A stretch of DNA of 13,984 nucleotides from Candidatus Faecousia faecipullorum (GTDB lineage Bacteria > Bacillota > Clostridia > Oscillospirales > Oscillospiraceae), in contig DVJG01000054.1 of assembly GCA_018710805.1 (NCBI GenBank), positions 1-13,984 on the forward strand. The letters run 5' to 3'. The notes under the pieces were generated by a model that saw only the letters and a list, made by a program, of their open reading frames with translations, was not told the origin of the DNA and did no database searches. This document shows, one piece after another, positions 1-6,631 of this stretch; the stretch's first letter is position 1, and the number at the start of each line of letters is the position of its first letter. The position numbers were made by a program, and so were the translations under genes.

Positions 1-1
1 T

Positions 2-130
2 ATGGGCGTCATCAACCTGGGCATGAGCATCATGGGCATCGACCAGAACTTCCAGAAGGTGGTCAAGGGCGCCGTGCTGCTGGTAGCCGTTATCTTCGAC
101 GTGGTCTCCAAGAAGAATAACTCGAAGTAA
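2..130 (+). CDS. Sugar ABC transporter permease, C-terminal fragment (cut by window start)
   Basis: Only the last 42 codons lie in the window, ending in TAA at 128-130. The visible tail reads as a final turn, GMSIMGIDQNFQKVVKGAVL, then a hydrophobic segment (LLVAVIFDVV) and a basic end (SKKNNSK). This matches the C-terminus of RbsC/XylH/MglC-type inner-membrane permeases (BPD_transp_2 family), where the phrase 'W/FQ-x-V-V-K-G' precedes the last transmembrane helix and a short cytoplasmic Lys-rich tail. Such permeases pair with a periplasmic-type binding protein and a double-ATPase subunit to import pentoses, ribose or galactose. The xylulokinase gene 57 nt downstream on the same strand points to a pentose. 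The specific sugar cannot be read from the fragment. Confidence 0.8.
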   Translation: MGVINLGMSIMGIDQNFQKVVKGAVLLVAVIFDVVSKKNNSK

Positions 131-136
131 ACCCCT

Positions 137-161
137 GCCTGCCGGGGCCACCCCGGCAGGC
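137..161 (+). other. Intercistronic GC-rich hairpin between permease and xylulokinase genes
   Basis: GCCTGCCGGGG (137-147) and CCCCGGCAGGC (151-161) form a perfect 11-bp stem with a 3-nt loop. It begins 6 nt after the permease stop codon. There is no T-tract on its 3' side (GCTCTGCAAAAAAGG follows), so it is not a standard intrinsic terminator. It may be a partial terminator or a 3' stabiliser that lets the transporter mRNA outlive the kinase mRNA; that role is inference. Confidence 0.6.
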
Positions 162-187
162 GCTCTGCAAAAAAGGAGTGGAAAGCC

Positions 188-1663
188 ATGTATTACATCG
201 GTATTGACCTGGGCACTTCCGCTGTGAAGCTTTTGCTCATGGATGCCAAGGGAGCCATTTTGAACACGGTCTCCCGGGAATATCCCCTGGAATTTCCCCA
301 GCCCGGCTGGAGCCAGCAGGCCCCCGAGGACTGGAAGAAAGCCGTTCTGGAAGGGCTGCAGGCCCTGACGGCGGATTTTGACAAGAGCCAGATTGCAGGC
401 ATCGGCGCAGGCGGTCAGATGCACGGCCTGGTGATTCTGGACCGGGACGACAACGTCATCCGCCCTGCGATTCTCTGGAACGACGGACGCACCGCCGAGC
501 AGGTGGACTATCTGAACAATGTCATCGGTAAGAAGAAGCTGAGCGCCTGCACCGCTAACATCGCCTTTGCCGGATTCACCGCCCCCAAGCTTCTGTGGCT
601 CCGTCAGCACGAGCCGGAAAACTTCGCTAAAATCCACAAGATCATGCTCCCCAAGGACTATGTAAACTATGTCCTCACAGGAGTCCACTGCACGGACTTT
701 TCCGACGCTTCCGGCATGCTCCTGCTGGACGTGGAGCACAAATGCTGGTCTTCCGAAATGCTGGATATCTGCGGCGTCACCGAAAGCCAGATGCCGAAGC
801 TCTTTGAAAGCTACCAGGTCGTAGGCACCCTGAAGCCGGAGATTGCCAAGCTTCTGGGCTTCCCGGAGACCGTGAAGGTCTGTGCCGGCGCAGGCGACAA
901 CGCCGCAGCCGCTGTGGGCACCGGCGTGGTGGGAGAAGGCGGATGCAACATCTCCCTGGGCACCTCGGGCACCATCTTCATTTCCAGCACCCGCTTCGGT
1001 GTGGACCCCCATAACGGGCTCCATGCCTTTGCCCACGCCGACGGCGGCTATCACCTTATGGGCTGTATGCTCTCCGCCGCCTCCTGCAACAAGTGGCTTA
1101 TGGACGATATCTACGGCACAAAGGACTACGCCGCCGAGCAGGCTCCCATTACGGAGGACAAGCTGGGAAATAACCACGTGTACTTCCTGCCCTACCTCAT
1201 GGGTGAGCGGAGCCCCATCAACGACACGGACGCCCGGGGCGTATTTGTAGGTATGACCATGGATACCTCCAGAGCCGACCTGACCCAGGCGGTGCTGGAA
1301 GGCGTGTCCTTTGCCATCCGGGACAGTTTCGAGATTGCCCGGAGCCTGGGCATCGACATTCAGAGCAGCATGCTCTGCGGCGGCGGCGCAAAAAGCCCCC
1401 TGTGGCGAAAGATTCTCGCCAACGTTCTGAACCTCAAGCTGACCGTCCCCGCCTCGGAGCAGGGCCCCGGCATGGGCGGCGCCATGCTGGCCATGGTGGG
1501 CTGCGGAGAATACGAAAGCGTTTCCCAGGTCTGCCAGGAGCTCGTTACCGTGGCAGACACCATCCATCCGGACCCCGCCATTGCCGCCCGGTATGAGGAA
1601 CGCTATCAGCAGTTCCAGAAAATCTATCCCACGCTGAAGGGCCTGTTCCCCCAGCTGCGATAA
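188..1663 (+). CDS. xylB: Xylulokinase (FGGY carbohydrate kinase)
   Basis: The 491-aa product would phosphorylate D-xylulose to D-xylulose 5-phosphate in the cytoplasm, feeding the pentose phosphate pathway. An N-terminal FGGY ATPase fold opens with GIDLGTSAVK (residues 5-14), which holds the phosphate-binding loop and first Asp. GQMHG (76-80) and LWNDGR (96-101) are the substrate-pocket motifs characteristic of xylulokinases. GAGDNAAAAVG (234-244) carries the presumed catalytic base Asp237. The C-terminal ATP domain contains LGTSGT and the GGGAKSPLW adenosine motif. Length fits the family (about 485-505 aa). AAGGAG at 173-178 stands 9 nt before the ATG. It sits between a sugar permease and a FucI-like isomerase, so its ketose may come from that isomerase. 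A related FGGY pentulose kinase remains possible, but the GQMHG/WNDGR pair favours D-xylulose. Confidence 0.93.
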   Translation: MYYIGIDLGTSAVKLLLMDAKGAILNTVSREYPLEFPQPGWSQQAPEDWKKAVLEGLQALTADFDKSQIAGIGAGGQMHGLVILDRDDNVIRPAILWNDGRTAEQVDYLNNVIGKKKLSACTANIAFAGFTAPKLLWLRQHEPENFAKIHKIMLPKDYVNYVLTGVHCTDFSDASGMLLLDVEHKCWSSEMLDICGVTESQMPKLFESYQVVGTLKPEIAKLLGFPETVKVCAGAGDNAAAAVGTGVVGEGGCNISLGTSGTIFISSTRFGVDPHNGLHAFAHADGGYHLMGCMLSAASCNKWLMDDIYGTKDYAAEQAPITEDKLGNNHVYFLPYLMGERSPINDTDARGVFVGMTMDTSRADLTQAVLEGVSFAIRDSFEIARSLGIDIQSSMLCGGGAKSPLWRKILANVLNLKLTVPASEQGPGMGGAMLAMVGCGEYESVSQVCQELVTVADTIHPDPAIAARYEERYQQFQKIYPTLKGLFPQLR

Positions 1664-1672
1664 GGAGGCCCT

Positions 1673-1924
1673 ATGGACCGCAGCGGCCGTATGGTCCTCC
1701 GCCTGGTGGTGTGCGGGTACGTCTGCTACCTGGCCTGGAGCCTGATCTCCGACCAGCTGGCGGGAAAGAGCACCATGAATGACGCTCTTGCCTACTTTTT
1801 CGGGGCCCTGCTGGCCCTGGGCGGCCTGGGCTTCGGCATTTACACCATCGTGGAGTATTGGAAATCCCGACCCAAAAACGATTCGGAGGATGATCCTCCG
1901 GGAGGAAACGAACATGAAGATTGA
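1673..1924 (+). CDS. Small two-helix membrane protein, unknown function
   Basis: The 83-aa product has two predicted membrane helices, roughly residues 8-26 and 39-62, separated by a short polar loop (SDQLAGKSTMND). It ends in a charged, acidic tail (DSEDDPPGGNEHED). It has its own ribosome binding site, AAGGAG just after the xylB stop, 9 nt of intergenic space, and overlaps the next gene by 11 nt. This argues for a real, translationally coupled gene rather than a chance ORF. I do not recognise the family. It could be an accessory membrane subunit or anchor for the sugar operon; no catalytic motif is visible. Confidence 0.7.
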   Translation: MDRSGRMVLRLVVCGYVCYLAWSLISDQLAGKSTMNDALAYFFGALLALGGLGFGIYTIVEYWKSRPKNDSEDDPPGGNEHED

Positions 1925-2549
1925 ATCCGTATTTGACCCTGCATTCCAGCAGTATGGCCAAGTCCTCACCGGCTATGACCTGAACGCCCTGCTGACCACC
2001 CTGGACGCCGTGACCCCCCTGCCCGACGGCGTTGACTACGTCCCCGAGCAGGGCGAGCTTCAGGTGCTGCCTGTCCGTCAGGAAATTTCCGACCGGGCCT
2101 ACGGCGGCATGGACGTGCAGCTTGGCTGGTGCAGCGGCCACAACACCAAGCTCAACTGCCTGGAATACCACCGGGACAGCGAGCTGAACGTGGGCACCCA
2201 GGACTTTATTCTCTTGGTTGCAAAGCGGGAAGAAATGGCGGAGGGACGTCTGGATACTTCCAAAGTCCGGGCATTCCGCTGCCCCGCAGGGGTCATGGTG
2301 GAAGTCTATGGAACCACCCTTCACTACGCGCCCTGTCATGTGGACCCCGCCAAGGGCTTCAAAGTGGTCATCGTCCTGCCGAGAGGCACCAATCTGGTAA
2401 AGCCCGCCATCAACGGGGCAAATCCCGAGGATGAGACCCTATGGGCAAGAAACAAGTGGCTCCTGGCCCACGCCGAGAGCAGCGAGGCGTCTCAGGGCGC
2501 TCCCGTCCGTCTGGACGGCGTGAATATCGACATTGCCGATCTACTTTAA
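1914..2549 (+). CDS. DUF4867 family protein (cupin-like), sugar operon
   Basis: The ATG at 1914 was chosen over the upstream in-frame ATG at 1779 because GGGAGG lies about 8 nt before it and the earlier stretch is the coding region of the small membrane protein in another frame. The 211-aa product begins MKIESVFDPAFQQYGQVL, as DUF4867 proteins do. The central signature is GHNTKLNCLEYHRDSELNVG (75-94), with candidate metal ligands His76, Glu84, His86 and Glu90. It is followed by a second histidine cluster, LHYAPCH (136-142). The spacing suggests a cupin-type metal-binding beta-barrel such as an epimerase, mutarotase or lyase. Function is unknown. Its place between a kinase and an isomerase suggests it handles the same sugar or its anomers. 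Family assignment is from memory of the pattern; fold is inference. Confidence 0.85.
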   Translation: MKIESVFDPAFQQYGQVLTGYDLNALLTTLDAVTPLPDGVDYVPEQGELQVLPVRQEISDRAYGGMDVQLGWCSGHNTKLNCLEYHRDSELNVGTQDFILLVAKREEMAEGRLDTSKVRAFRCPAGVMVEVYGTTLHYAPCHVDPAKGFKVVIVLPRGTNLVKPAINGANPEDETLWARNKWLLAHAESSEASQGAPVRLDGVNIDIADLL

Positions 2550-2561
2550 GGAGGAAACCAA

Positions 2562-4037
2562 ATGAAAAACATTCCTGACATCAAGCTGGGCCTGATCGCC
2601 GTCTCCCGGGACTGCTTCCCCATTGCCCTGTCCACCAAACGCCGCCAGAACATCATGGCGCAGTGCAACGGCCTGCCCGTCTATGAGTGCCCCGTTGCCG
2701 TGGAAAATGAGAAGGATATGCTGAGGGCCGTGGAGGACGTCAAGAACGCCCAGTGCAATGCCCTGTGCGTGTTCCTGGGCAACTTCGGCCCTGAGACTCC
2801 CGAGACCCTCATTGCCAAATATTTCGACGGCCCCGTCATGTTCGTTGCCGCTGCCGAAGGCGACGGCGACCTAATCAACGGCCGGGGCGACGCCTACTGC
2901 GGTATGCTCAACTGCTCCTATAATCTGGGAATGCGCCATCTGAAAGGCTATATCCCCGCCTATCCCGTGGGCACCGCCGCGGATATCGCCGCCATGATTG
3001 CCGATTTCATCCCCGTGGCCCGGGCCATTGTGGGCATCAAGAACCTGAAGATCATCACCTTTGGTCCCCGGCCTCAGGACTTCTTCGCCTGCAACGCTCC
3101 CATCAAGGGTCTTTATGAGCTGGGTGTGGAAGTGGAAGAGAACTCCGAGCTGGATTTGCTGGTTGCCTATAAGGCCCACGCAGGCGACGCCCGGATTCCG
3201 GAGGTCTGTGCCGACATGGCCGCCGAAATGGGCGAAGGCAAATTCTATCCCGACCTTCTGGAGCGTATGGCACAGTTTGAGCTGACGCTGCTGGATTGGG
3301 CCGAGGAGCACAAGGGCGCCAGAAAGTATGTGGCCTTTGCCGACAAGTGCTGGCCCGCTTTCCCCAGCCAGTTTGGCTTTGAGCCCTGCTACGTCAACTC
3401 CCGCCTGGCCTCCCGGGGCATCCCCGTGGCCTGCGAAGTGGATATCTACGGCGCTCTTTCTGAGTATATCGGCGCCTGCATCACCGGCGACGCCGTGACC
3501 CTGCTGGATATCAACAACTCCGTGCCCAAGTACCTCTACGACGAGGACATCGCCGGAAAGTTTGATTACACCCTCACGGACACCTTTATGGGCTTCCACT
3601 GCGGCAACACGCCCTCCTGCAAAATGTGCGCCGACCGGGCCGTGAAGTATCAGCTCATCCAGAACCGCCTGCTGGAAAACGGCGGTACCCCCGACATCAC
3701 CCGAGGCACCCTGGAAGGCGACATCGCCGCCAGCCCCATCACCTTCTACCGTCTCCAGTGCGACTCCGAGGGCAACCTCCGCTCTTACATCGCCCAGGGC
3801 GAGGTGCTTCCCGTGGCCACCCGTTCCTTCGGCGGCATCGGCGTCTTCGCCATTCCCGAAATGGGCCGGTTCTACCGCCATGTGCTGATTGAGAAGCGGT
3901 ATCCCCACCACGGCGCCGTGGCCTTCGGTCATGTAGGCAAGGCCCTCCACAGCCTGTTCCGGTATCTGGGAATCCAGGACATCGCCTACAACCAGCCCAA
4001 GAATCTGCCCTATCCCACAGAGAACCCCTTCGCCTGA
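2562..4037 (+). CDS. L-fucose/L-arabinose isomerase-family aldose isomerase
   Basis: A cytoplasmic, metal-dependent aldose-ketose isomerase of 491 aa, preceded by TAAGGAGGAAACCAA directly before ATG. The N-terminal two-thirds is the Rossmann-like part (KLGLIAVSRDCFP, ITFGPRPQDFFACNAPI). The C-terminal catalytic part has ACEVDIYGAL (Glu292), TLLDINNS (Asp316), MGFHCGNTP (His346) and YPHHGAVAFGH (His449/His450). The 24-residue spacing of Glu292 and Asp316 equals that of the E. coli FucI Mn ligands Glu337 and Asp361, which favours a FucI-like over an AraA-like active site, although the length is nearer AraA. It lies 12 nt after the DUF4867 gene, in one operon with xylulokinase. Substrate is not decidable here; D-arabinose, L-fucose, L-arabinose or an aldose giving xylulose are all candidates. 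Confidence 0.88.
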   Translation: MKNIPDIKLGLIAVSRDCFPIALSTKRRQNIMAQCNGLPVYECPVAVENEKDMLRAVEDVKNAQCNALCVFLGNFGPETPETLIAKYFDGPVMFVAAAEGDGDLINGRGDAYCGMLNCSYNLGMRHLKGYIPAYPVGTAADIAAMIADFIPVARAIVGIKNLKIITFGPRPQDFFACNAPIKGLYELGVEVEENSELDLLVAYKAHAGDARIPEVCADMAAEMGEGKFYPDLLERMAQFELTLLDWAEEHKGARKYVAFADKCWPAFPSQFGFEPCYVNSRLASRGIPVACEVDIYGALSEYIGACITGDAVTLLDINNSVPKYLYDEDIAGKFDYTLTDTFMGFHCGNTPSCKMCADRAVKYQLIQNRLLENGGTPDITRGTLEGDIAASPITFYRLQCDSEGNLRSYIAQGEVLPVATRSFGGIGVFAIPEMGRFYRHVLIEKRYPHHGAVAFGHVGKALHSLFRYLGIQDIAYNQPKNLPYPTENPFA

Positions 4038-4043
4038 CGGACT

Positions 4044-4463
4044 ATGGAGGAGTTACAAAAACTCTACGCAGGGTATCTGGACGCAGTGAAGCAGGCCCAG
4101 AAAAAGCTGGTGCCTGCATCCGGCCTCTTTGGAATCGGAAAGAAGCTCTCCGATGACCGCTGTCACGACGATTTCCTGGAAGCACTGGGAGCCTACCTGG
4201 CGAAAAAAGCAGACACTGCCGCCTCGCAGGAGGCCCTGGAGATTCTGGAGCGGGTTTATGGTGCTCCCATCCGGTACCAGGACGCTCCGTCGGCGGTGTA
4301 CTGGATTTTCATTGCAGCCCACGGCCTCACCCGCCCCCTGATCCGGCGTCTGAACCGGCAGGACGCACAGCGGCTTCTTTTCTGGTATCAGGAAACCTAC
4401 CCTCGCTGGGAACGCCTCCCCATCCAAAACCAGGTCCTGAAGGACCTAAAAGCCATAGCATGA
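4044..4463 (+). CDS. Hypothetical protein, last gene of the sugar operon
   Basis: The 139-aa soluble product starts 6 nt after the isomerase stop codon with no clear ribosome binding site, so it is probably translated by coupling. It is rich in helix-forming residues. It has a basic N-terminal half (KQAQKKLVPASGLFGIGKKL), a middle stretch DAPSAVYWIFIAAHGLTRPL that is amphipathic or hydrophobic, and a C-terminal segment with repeated aromatic and arginine residues (LLFWYQETYPRWERLP). There is no signal peptide and no catalytic motif I recognise. The continuous frame, operon spacing and the terminator 6 nt after its stop support a real gene. Possibly an operon-specific accessory or regulatory protein; this is inference from position only. 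Confidence 0.65.
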   Translation: MEELQKLYAGYLDAVKQAQKKLVPASGLFGIGKKLSDDRCHDDFLEALGAYLAKKADTAASQEALEILERVYGAPIRYQDAPSAVYWIFIAAHGLTRPLIRRLNRQDAQRLLFWYQETYPRWERLPIQNQVLKDLKAIA

Positions 4464-4469
4464 AATGAG

Positions 4470-4502
4470 CCCCATCGGAGCGAAACTCCGATGGGGCTTT
4501 CT
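4470..4502 (+). terminator. Intrinsic terminator of the sugar operon
   Basis: GCCCCATCGGAG (4470-4481), loop CGAAA, CTCCGATGGGGC (4487-4498): a perfect 12-bp stem followed by a short T-run. It begins 6 nt after the last gene. The opposite strand shows TCATTT after the stem, so it may also stop leftward transcripts from the convergent permease gene. Confidence 0.88.
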
Positions 4503-4572
4503 AACCCTCTTTGAGACTTTTTGCAGGGCAATATCAATCCATGCAGGCACCCTGTTCAAATCTTAATTTTCA

Positions 4573-5495
4573 TCAGAACAGCTTACTCGCCAAGGATAGC
4601 AGCAGCGGTATGCTGATCAAGATAAACAGGGTGGATTGGGCGACGGCCTGGCTGGCAAGCTCCCCCTCCAGGTCATACTGCCGGGCCAGCACCGCCGTGA
4701 GGCTTCCGGCGGGACAAGCGGCGAGGATGCTGACGCCCATGCAGAGAGTCCGGTCCAGGGGCAGAAGCCACAGAATGAGGATAAATACCAGGGGAAACAG
4801 GATGCACCGCAGGCCCGTAACCAGGTAGAGGAACGGACGCTTGAGCAGGTCCACGGCCCGGCTTCCCGCCAGCATGGCGCCAGCCACCATAAGGGCCAGC
4901 GGCGTGGTACAGTTGCCCACGGCGGAGAGGAAGCTCTGGACAGGCACAGGGAACCGCAGCCCCGCCAGGAGCATCAAAATCATCACGGCGGTACAGATGT
5001 TGCAAGGCGTCAGAAACTGCTTGAAGCTCAGCTTTCTCTCCGGCTGGAACAGCCTGGTCACATAGGTGAAGAACAGCAGGTTATAAGCCATAAGTCCTAC
5101 AGCGCCGTAGACCGTCCCCAGAGCCTGTCCCAGAATGGCGGAGGCCAGTGGAATGCCGATAAATGCACTGTTGGGGAGCACCGTGGTGCCGATGAACACG
5201 GCCTTCTGACCGGGGGTCAGCCTTAATTTCCGGCTGATGGCCAGGCACACCCCGGTGCAGACCAGGTAAAAACTGATGAGCAGGCCGAAGCTCATGAGCA
5301 TCAGAAGTACCGTCTCTCTGCCGCCGGAGACGTTGGTGCTGGCAAGCAGGGTACACGCAGTGTCACCGACATGACCAGATTGGACAGGAATTTACTGTCA
5401 CTTTCTTTGATAATACCGCATTTCGCGGCTGTAAGACCGATGCCAATCTCCATAAAGATGATCAGAATTTGCTGGATAAGCACAGAAAGCGTCAT
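4573..5495 (-). pseudogene. AEC family (auxin efflux carrier-type) permease, frameshifted
   Basis: Two frames on the minus strand together make a full-length AEC-family membrane transporter (about 307 codons, usual for the family). The 5' part (5495 to about 5358) encodes MTLSVLIQQILIIFMEIGIG and on to LSNLVMSVTL. The 3' part (about 5355 to 4573) resumes with CTLLASTNVSGGRETVLLML and carries hydrophobic segments to the C-terminal LLSLASKLF. At 5356-5357 only two bases lie between the codons for L and C. Inserting one base (CG to CCG) restores VTLPCTLLAS, the conserved proline in this part of AEC proteins. This is therefore a single-base deletion, either a true inactivating mutation or a sequencing or assembly error. 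The family exports or exchanges small carboxylates or amino acids. The gene is convergent to the sugar operon and has its own promoter. Confidence 0.85.
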
Positions 5496-5533
5496 AAAAT
5501 GTCCGAATCCCCTCGATATCGATTTCTACGGTT

Positions 5534-5562
5534 ACTATACCACAGGACACAATAGGATGCAA
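5534..5562 (-). promoter_or_regulatory. Sigma-A promoter of the AEC permease gene (extended -10)
   Basis: Read on the minus strand, TTGCAT (5562-5557), a 17-nt spacer and TATAGT (5539-5534) with a TGG just upstream form an extended -10 promoter. It is followed by a GAGGGG ribosome binding site and the ATG at 5495. The region between here and the hairpin at 5700 shows no convincing gene. Confidence 0.5.
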
Positions 5563-5699
5563 TTTCGATTTTCCCTGTCCCTTATTTTACCCGCAGAGAG
5601 ACGCCTGCCAAGACGTCCGTCCGTTTTCCCCATTTTAGAGCGCATGGCCCTTCAATTACCCGAAAGCTGCTCTTTCAGCCAGGCGTATAAACTCAGAAT

Positions 5700-5730
5700 A
5701 TCACCGGATTTCAGAAAGAAATCCGGTGAT
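5700..5730 (-). terminator. Hairpin terminator after the murK-like kinase gene
   Basis: ATCACCGGATTTC (5700-5712), loop AGAAA, GAAATCCGGTGAT (5718-5730) form a perfect 13-bp stem located 9 nt after the kinase stop codon on the minus strand. The T-tract on the leftward side (ATTCTGAGTTTAT) is broken, so termination may be imperfect. Its position at the end of the leftward operon makes the assignment likely. Confidence 0.65.
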
Positions 5731-5739
5731 TATGACTGG

Positions 5740-6621
5740 TTAGGCCAGCTCCCAGGCCATCTGGGCTGCGCCCCACAGAGCGTCATGGCAGGGATACTGG
5801 GTCTTACCATAGGGCGCCAGCGCTTTTTCCACAGCCTGACGGTAGGGGTTCTCCGATTCCAACAGTCCTCCCAGCAGTGCGATGGGGCAATTGGGCAGGT
5901 TCAGCCGATTCTGTACCGCCTTCACCATGCAGGCAATCTCTTCCGCCCCCCGGGTCAATATCTCCCCAGAGGCATTCTCTCCCTGCCCGGCCAGAGCCAG
6001 CACGACCCCGGACAGCTTAGCAATGTCCGACTTGTTGGTTTCCGGCCCGTAGACAAACCGGACAAGCTCTTCCGCCGAGGAGATACCGAGATTTTCAAAG
6101 ATTCCATGGCAGAGCGCTTCGCTGCCGCCGCGGCCGTCCAGAAAACGTACCGCAGCTGACAGAGCATCCCGTCCCAGAGCATAGCCGCTGCCGCCGTCGT
6201 CAATCAGGTGCCCAAAGCCGCCGCTGCGGGCCGTCTCGCCGCTTTCATTCTTGCCGAAGCATATGGAGCCGGTTCCGGCGATTACCGCGAGACCCGGTGT
6301 GTCCATAGCCCCCCGAAGGGCAATCTCCTGGTCACCGCACAGCTTCCAGGGGCCCTTCATTTCGGCGTTTCCCAGCACCTCCGATAAAATTTCCTTTACC
6401 CGGGAGTTAGACACTCCTGCCGCACCAATGCATAAGCCCCGGCACTGGGACAGATCGCCGCACGCATCCAGCACCTCATGGAGAAGGCTCCGAAATGCCA
6501 TCTCGCCGATGCTGTTAAGGTTAAAGGGGCCGAAGGTCATCCGTTCAATAAATTGATTCTTTTCATCCCGCAGTTCCAACCGGGTGTGTGTGCCGCCGCC
6601 GTCAATGCCTGCTACAAACAC
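5740..6621 (-). CDS. murK: BadF/BadG/BcrA/BcrD-type amino-sugar kinase (MurNAc/GlcNAc kinase-like)
   Basis: The 293-aa product has the actin-like ATPase fold of the N-acetylglucosamine kinase family. AGIDGGGTHTRLEL (4-17) is the first phosphate loop, CIGAAGVSN lies in the middle, and AVIAGTGSICFG plus GGFGHLIDDGGSGYALGRDA are the second ATP-binding signatures typical of BadF-type GlcNAc kinases. In this setting it probably phosphorylates MurNAc and/or GlcNAc at C6, as MurK of Clostridium acetobutylicum does, giving MurNAc-6P for MurQ. The GTG at 6621 is preferred because GAGG stands 8 nt upstream. A GTG at 6630 would add three residues but has no site before it. It is the last gene of the leftward operon, directly after nagZ. 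The symbol rests on context; plain GlcNAc kinase activity is the main alternative. Confidence 0.82.
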   Translation of the reverse strand: MFVAGIDGGGTHTRLELRDEKNQFIERMTFGPFNLNSIGEMAFRSLLHEVLDACGDLSQCRGLCIGAAGVSNSRVKEILSEVLGNAEMKGPWKLCGDQEIALRGAMDTPGLAVIAGTGSICFGKNESGETARSGGFGHLIDDGGSGYALGRDALSAAVRFLDGRGGSEALCHGIFENLGISSAEELVRFVYGPETNKSDIAKLSGVVLALAGQGENASGEILTRGAEEIACMVKAVQNRLNLPNCPIALLGGLLESENPYRQAVEKALAPYGKTQYPCHDALWGAAQMAWELA

Positions 6622-6631
6622 AATCGCCACC

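Noticed and set aside
2871..3950. Long minus-strand open frame of 359 codons opposite the isomerase gene
   Set aside because: Composition is typical of an antisense shadow of a GC-rich gene, with very high Gly/Ala/Val/His. It has no ribosome binding site or family motifs and is fully covered by a well-supported gene.
5640..5736. Minus-strand stretch reading FLKSGDILSLYAWLKEQLSG before a stop, like a protein C-terminus
   Set aside because: It begins right after a stop codon, has no start codon or ribosome binding site, and most of it is the terminator hairpin. Too short to support a gene remnant.
5371..6159. Plus-strand open frame of 262 codons over the AEC start and kinase gene
   Set aside because: It is antisense to two recognisable genes and has no ribosome binding site or domain.
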